DNA of 9,802 nucleotides from the NCBI GenBank assembly GCA_003224665.1, contig QHZM01000364.1, positions 1 to 9,802 of the forward strand, written 5' to 3'. Below, in pieces: positions 6,993 to 9,802 of this stretch. The DNA comes from Acidobacteriota bacterium (GTDB lineage: Bacteria; Acidobacteriota; Terriglobia; UBA7540). Made by a program: the position numbers and the translations under genes. The first letter of the stretch is position 1; each line of letters opens with the position of its first letter. The notes beneath the pieces were generated by a model. It worked only from the letters and a program-made list of their open reading frames with translations. It ran no database searches and had not been told where the DNA came from.

Positions 6993-7742
6993 CTAGCCTA
7001 AGCCTAACCCGCCGTAACGTCGCTCCCTCTTTTGAAAATCGATAATCGCCTGAAAGAGATTTTTCTGCGTAAAATCCGGCCAGAGCGTATCAGTAACCCA
7101 GATTTCAGCATAGGCCACCTGCCACAGAAGAAAATTGCTCAACCTGAGTTCCCCGCTCGTGCGAATCAGCAAATCCGGGTCCGGGTACCCGCGGGTGTAG
7201 AGGTACTCGCTGAAGGTGTCTTCATCGATGGCGAAGTTGCCGTTGTGCTTCCACTGCTCCGCCAACTTGCGCGCGGCGTCGATCAATTCGGAGCGGCCTC
7301 CATAATTGAGGGCGAGCGTAAGTCGCATTCCCGAATTGCGTCGCGTCTTTTCGAGCGCGACCTCCAGGTCTCGTAGGACGGGTTTGGGCAGCTCATGGAT
7401 CCTGCCGATCACACCCAACCGGATGTTCTGTTTGTTGAGCTCGGGTATTTCTTTCTTGAGGTACTCCCGCAGAAGGGACATCAACAACTTGATCTCTGTA
7501 TGAGGGCGTTTCCAGTTCTCGACGGAGAAGGCATAGAGCGTGAGATAAGCCACCCCCAGACGCGCGCAGGCTTCCACGACTTGCCGCACGGCGCGAATGC
7601 CCGCCCGGTGGCCGGCAATCCGAGGCAGCAGGCGCTTCTTCGCCCAGCGACCATTACCGTCCATAATCACAGCAATATGGCGCGGCAGGCGGTCCAAATC
7701 AATTTGTGCGAGGTAGCGCGCCTCGGCAAGGTCTGTTTTCAC
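6993..7742 (-). CDS. uppS: Isoprenyl transferase / undecaprenyl diphosphate synthase UppS
   Basis: UppS is a cytosolic cis-prenyltransferase that adds isopentenyl diphosphate units to farnesyl diphosphate, giving the C55 carrier for peptidoglycan and other surface glycans. The 249 residues carry all family blocks: HIAVIMDGNGRWAKKR (22-37) with the catalytic D28, the GHRAG loop, TLYAFSVENWKRP (68-80), LNYGGR (145-150) and RTSGELRLSNFLLWQ (194-208) ending in YAEIWV. The start is GTG at 7742; AGG lies six bases upstream and the frame closes at a TAA shortly before, with no ATG available ahead of the catalytic block. It heads the operon. The upstream partner usually seen, frr, is absent here and is replaced by a repeat-bearing spacer and a transporter gene. 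Confidence 0.96.
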   Translation of the reverse strand: MKTDLAEARYLAQIDLDRLPRHIAVIMDGNGRWAKKRLLPRIAGHRAGIRAVRQVVEACARLGVAYLTLYAFSVENWKRPHTEIKLLMSLLREYLKKEIPELNKQNIRLGVIGRIHELPKPVLRDLEVALEKTRRNSGMRLTLALNYGGRSELIDAARKLAEQWKHNGNFAIDEDTFSEYLYTRGYPDPDLLIRTSGELRLSNFLLWQVAYAEIWVTDTLWPDFTQKNLFQAIIDFQKRERRYGGLGLG

Positions 7743-7845
7743 TGCGAGCCTAACGAGCGGAGAAATCTTCGGTTACCAAGACCAGACGTTAACACAGCGG
7801 CACAGCCGCCGCAAGCCGACCGCCATTGTCTGTTGTCAGAAAGTG

Positions 7846-7861
7846 AAAGTGCCTGGCATTT
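7846..7861. repeat. REP-like imperfect palindrome fragment
   Basis: AAAGTGCCTGGCATTT is nearly palindromic around TGCC-T-GGCA. From memory, closely similar GTGCCTGGCAC-type elements are dispersed in several bacterial phyla, often near REP-associated (Y1) transposases. Only one copy is seen here and no transposase is present, so this is tentative. Confidence 0.3.
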
Positions 7862-7899
7862 ATCGCGCGTCACCCATCAGCGAAGTTCTGTTCCTCCTC

Positions 7900-7930
7900 G
7901 TGCGGCCCGGCCGGGCCGCTGCGGCCGCAC
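7900..7930. repeat. GC-rich nested palindrome
   Basis: Arms GTGCGGCC (7900-7907) and GGCCGCAC (7923-7930) are perfect inverted repeats around a 15-base centre. Within the segment GCGGCCCGGCCGGGCCGC (7902-7919) is a perfect 18-base palindrome, and GCGGCCGC (7921-7928) is another. The segment can therefore fold in two competing ways. No T-tract follows on either strand, so it is not a standard terminator. It may be a REP-type element or a roadblock after the Nramp-like gene. Confidence 0.6.
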
Positions 7931-8002
7931 TGGCGGGGGGCCGGCGCAACGTCCATGAGCTTAGGAGAAGCATCTCCCGAGCCGAAGGGTGCGAGGCAAA
8001 GA

Positions 8003-8033
8003 GGGAGATCCTTCGCTCTCGTTCAGGATGACA
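8003..8033 (-). repeat. GTCATCCTGA-type dispersed repeat
   Basis: On the - strand this reads TGTCATCCTGAACGAGAGCG followed by AAGGATCTCCC. It resembles a short intergenic sequence (TGTCATCCTGAGCGAAGCGAAGGATCT-like) that I recall as common in several phyla including Acidobacteriota and Chloroflexota. A degenerate second copy of the first half, GTCGTCCTGAGCGG, lies upstream at about 8061-8075 on the same strand. Function is unknown to me; identification is by memory of the motif. Confidence 0.45.
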
Positions 8034-8108
8034 AGAATCGCGACCGGGATTATAAAAACACCGCTCAGGACGACGGGAACGGCGCTGAAGGAAACCGGCC
8101 AGATGGGG

Positions 8109-9374
8109 CTACACGGGGATAAGGCCCGGGAAGAGGGCACTGGCCGCCCAAACGAGGGATAGGACGATCATGACAACGCAGGTGATCCAGGCGATGGCAT
8201 TCACGAGCGGAGTATTCCGGTAACGCCCCATCAAATCTACGCGGTTGCTAAGCCGCAACATGAAGATCAAAACAAAGGGCAACAGGATGCCGTTGGCGAC
8301 CTGAGAAATCAGGATGACAGGGACTTGCATCGTCTCGTTCAAGAACATGACGGCCAGCGCGCTCAAGGCGATCAGGCTGGTATAGAGCCAGTAGAATGCG
8401 GCCGCTTCATTGAACCGTTTGTTGATACCGGACTCGAGCCCCAGCCCCTCGCACACGTAGTAGGCCGTTGAGAGGGGGAGAATGGAGGCGGCAAACAGCG
8501 AGGCGTTGCATAGCCCGAAAGCAAACAGCGCGCTAGCGGCGCGGCCGGCCAGCGGCTTCAGGGCCAGAGCGGCGTCGGCCGCATCGTGGATCTCTTTATG
8601 GCCGCTGGCGTAAATCGTCGCCGCGCACGAAACGATGATAAAGAAGGCGACGACGTCCGTAATCGTGCAGCCCAGAATGACGTCCCAGCGCGCCTGGATA
8701 TAGTTTTTGATCTTGATGCCCTTCTCCACCACGGCGGCCTGCTGGTAAAACTGCATCCACGGAGCGATCGTGGTGCCCACCAGGCCGATGATCATAAAGA
8801 GGTGGCTCGCGTTTATTCCGCAAGCGGGTATGACCGTGTACTTAAGCGCCTGTGGCCAGTCCGGGCGCGCAAGAAAACAAGAAACCGGATACGCGATGTA
8901 AAACAGGCAAGCCACCAGGAAGACCTTTTCGACGGAGCGATAACTCCCCTTGACCACCAGCGCCCAGACGATGATGGCCCCCAGCGGGACCACCACATAG
9001 CGGCTCGCCCCAAAGAGGGACATCCCGGCCGCCAGACCGGCGAATTCAGAGAGCGTGTTGGCAAAATTGGTAACGAGCAGGAGGGCCATCAAGAAAAACG
9101 TGGCGCGCAGCCCGTACTCTTCACGGATCAGGTCCGCCAGCCCCTTCCCCGTCACCACTCCCATGCGAGCCACGATCTCCTGCACGACAATCAGCGCGAC
9201 GGTGATGGGGACGAGCGTCCAGAGAAGCGTATATCCGAACCGCGCGCCAGCCGCTGAGTAGGTAAAGATCCCCCCCGCGTCGTTGTCAACGTTGGCGGTG
9301 ATGATCCCCGGGCCAACGACCGAAAGGAAAATCAGCAGCTTCGTGCGGAAACGGCGAAATTTTCTCAGGTTCAC
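8109..9374 (-). CDS. Nramp-family divalent metal transporter with atypical metal-site motifs
   Basis: A 421-residue inner-membrane protein with about 11 hydrophobic segments and the Nramp layout. TM1 carries GPGIITANVDN then DAGG (D32-A33-G34-G35) where canonical Mn/Fe Nramps have DPGN. TM6 carries GTTIAPWMQFYQQAAVVEKG (from residue 200) where they have a (V)MPHN motif. The metal-binding Asp is kept, but the Asn and the Met are replaced by Gly and Ala. As I recall, loss of these two soft or specific ligands is a feature of the Nramp-related Mg2+ transporters (NRMT), which makes Mg2+ or another hard cation more likely than Mn2+ or Fe2+; this is inference. The start is GTG at 9374 with no strong Shine-Dalgarno. 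It lies 24 bases after an MgtE-N/CBS gene, so the two are probably cotranscribed. Confidence 0.88.
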   Translation of the reverse strand: MNLRKFRRFRTKLLIFLSVVGPGIITANVDNDAGGIFTYSAAGARFGYTLLWTLVPITVALIVVQEIVARMGVVTGKGLADLIREEYGLRATFFLMALLLVTNFANTLSEFAGLAAGMSLFGASRYVVVPLGAIIVWALVVKGSYRSVEKVFLVACLFYIAYPVSCFLARPDWPQALKYTVIPACGINASHLFMIIGLVGTTIAPWMQFYQQAAVVEKGIKIKNYIQARWDVILGCTITDVVAFFIIVSCAATIYASGHKEIHDAADAALALKPLAGRAASALFAFGLCNASLFAASILPLSTAYYVCEGLGLESGINKRFNEAAAFYWLYTSLIALSALAVMFLNETMQVPVILISQVANGILLPFVLIFMLRLSNRVDLMGRYRNTPLVNAIAWITCVVMIVLSLVWAASALFPGLIPV

Positions 9375-9398
9375 AGGTGGCGGGCCCCTAAACCAGGC

Positions 9399-9802
9399 TC
9401 AGGCGCGGCTGAGCATTAACTCGATCACGTCGTCGGCCGTGATAACACCAATTAGATGACCCTTTTCATCTAATACCGGAAGAGACAGTAGGTTGTACTT
9501 GTGAAAGAGATCGATGACGGCCGTATCGTCGGTGTCCACTTCGACGGCAACGCCCCTGCCGGACGACAGGTCTTTGAGCGGCGTGGCGGGTTCGACCAGA
9601 AGCAGGCGCGCCACCGGGACGACGCCGGTCAGGGCGGCGCTCGAATCGATGAGATGGACCGCATGGACGGACTCTAGCGGCCCCTGGAAGTTTTTGAGCG
9701 TGGCGAGTGCCCCTTCGACCGTGGCCAATTCTCCCACCACGACGAACTCGTTGGTCATCAGGGCGCCGGCGGTCTTCTCCTCGAAGGCCAGGAGGTCGCG
9801 GA
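9399..9802 (-). CDS. MgtE N-domain/CBS-pair protein, 5' end outside the window
   Basis: The frame is open from the window edge to TGA at 9399-9401, so only the C-terminal 134 residues or so are visible. The first residues seen, RDLLAFEEKTAGALMTNEFV, match the junction between the MgtE intracellular N domain and the first CBS domain of MgtE magnesium channels. Two CBS repeats follow. The second ends in LPVLDEKGHLIGVITADDV and the protein stops ten residues after this, with none of the plug helix or membrane domain that MgtE has. It is thus a soluble sensor-like module, probably binding Mg2+ or an adenine nucleotide. The ATG at 9758 is inside the conserved motif and is not the true start. It is probably the upstream gene of the Nramp-like operon. 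Confidence 0.8.
   Translation of the reverse strand, partial: RDLLAFEEKTAGALMTNEFVVVGELATVEGALATLKNFQGPLESVHAVHLIDSSAALTGVVPVARLLLVEPATPLKDLSSGRGVAVEVDTDDTAVIDLFHKYNLLSLPVLDEKGHLIGVITADDVIELMLSRA

Larger units (their letters stand above)
7743..8108. other. 366-base spacer with hairpins and repeat-like fragments
   Basis: This spacer lies between the Nramp-like gene's stop and the uppS start, both on the - strand, and must hold the uppS operon promoter unless transcription reads through. I see no coding content: short open frames here are built of repeat-like sequence. From left to right it holds a hairpin GCGGC-ACA-GCCGC (7797-7809), a partly palindromic AAAGTGCCTGGCATTT (7846-7861), a very GC-rich palindrome (7900-7930), a GGAGA-AGCA-TCTCC hairpin near 7963-7976 and a GTCATCCTGA-type repeat (8003-8033). 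No promoter is convincing. Confidence 0.6.

Noticed and set aside
7843..8031. 62-residue open frame on the + strand in the spacer
   Set aside because: It is made of the palindrome and repeat fragments, starts without a ribosome binding site and encodes nothing recognisable.
8586..9257. 223-residue open frame on the + strand
   Set aside because: It is antisense to the Nramp-like gene and strongly charged with no domain, so it is a shadow.
1..9802. tRNA, rRNA, CRISPR arrays, insertion sequences, prophage or defence genes
   Set aside because: No cloverleaf, spaced direct repeats, transposase motifs or phage/defence domains were seen on either strand.

Overview
The window looks like a GC-rich (by eye near 60%) chromosomal segment of a Gram-negative bacterium that uses the MEP isoprenoid pathway. 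Acidobacteriota is my best guess, from the general look of the proteins, the DUF1844-MBL-ribF grouping and the uppS-cdsA-dxr-rseP-ispG order. That placement is inference and would need a search.

Left part, + strand (1-2438): about 250 bases with no supported gene, then a DUF1844 protein overlapping by ATGA a PhnP-like metallo-beta-lactamase-fold hydrolase. After a 118-base gap comes ribF (FAD synthetase/riboflavin kinase). ribF is broken: it reads normally to the catalytic-region Glu of the kinase domain and then hits a stop, while the recognisable C-terminal helix continues in another frame. About 30 residues and the reading frame have been lost.

Central part, - strand (2511-7742): a tightly packed envelope/isoprenoid operon transcribed uppS > cdsA > dxr > rseP > ispG. 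dxr and ispG are MEP-pathway enzymes that supply C5 units. UppS turns these into undecaprenyl diphosphate, the lipid carrier for peptidoglycan. CdsA makes CDP-diacylglycerol for phospholipids, and RseP is the site-2 intramembrane protease of envelope stress signalling. uppS, cdsA, rseP and ispG look full length. dxr has an in-frame loss of about 40 residues that removes the conserved HPQSVxH segment. Two internal losses of roughly 100-120 bases in conserved enzymes about 3 kb apart, both essential in most bacteria, is the oddest thing in the window: either real decay or an assembly fault.

Right part (7743-9802): a 366-base spacer with GC-rich hairpins and what look like dispersed repeat fragments. 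It is followed on the - strand by an Nramp-superfamily transporter with non-canonical metal-site motifs. Twenty-four bases upstream of that is the end of a soluble MgtE-N/CBS-pair protein that runs off the window edge. The pairing suggests an MgtE-type magnesium sensor uncoupled from the MgtE channel and partnered with an Nramp-like transporter. It is the best candidate here for an under-described system. No tRNA, rRNA, CRISPR array, insertion sequence or convincing intrinsic terminator was seen.
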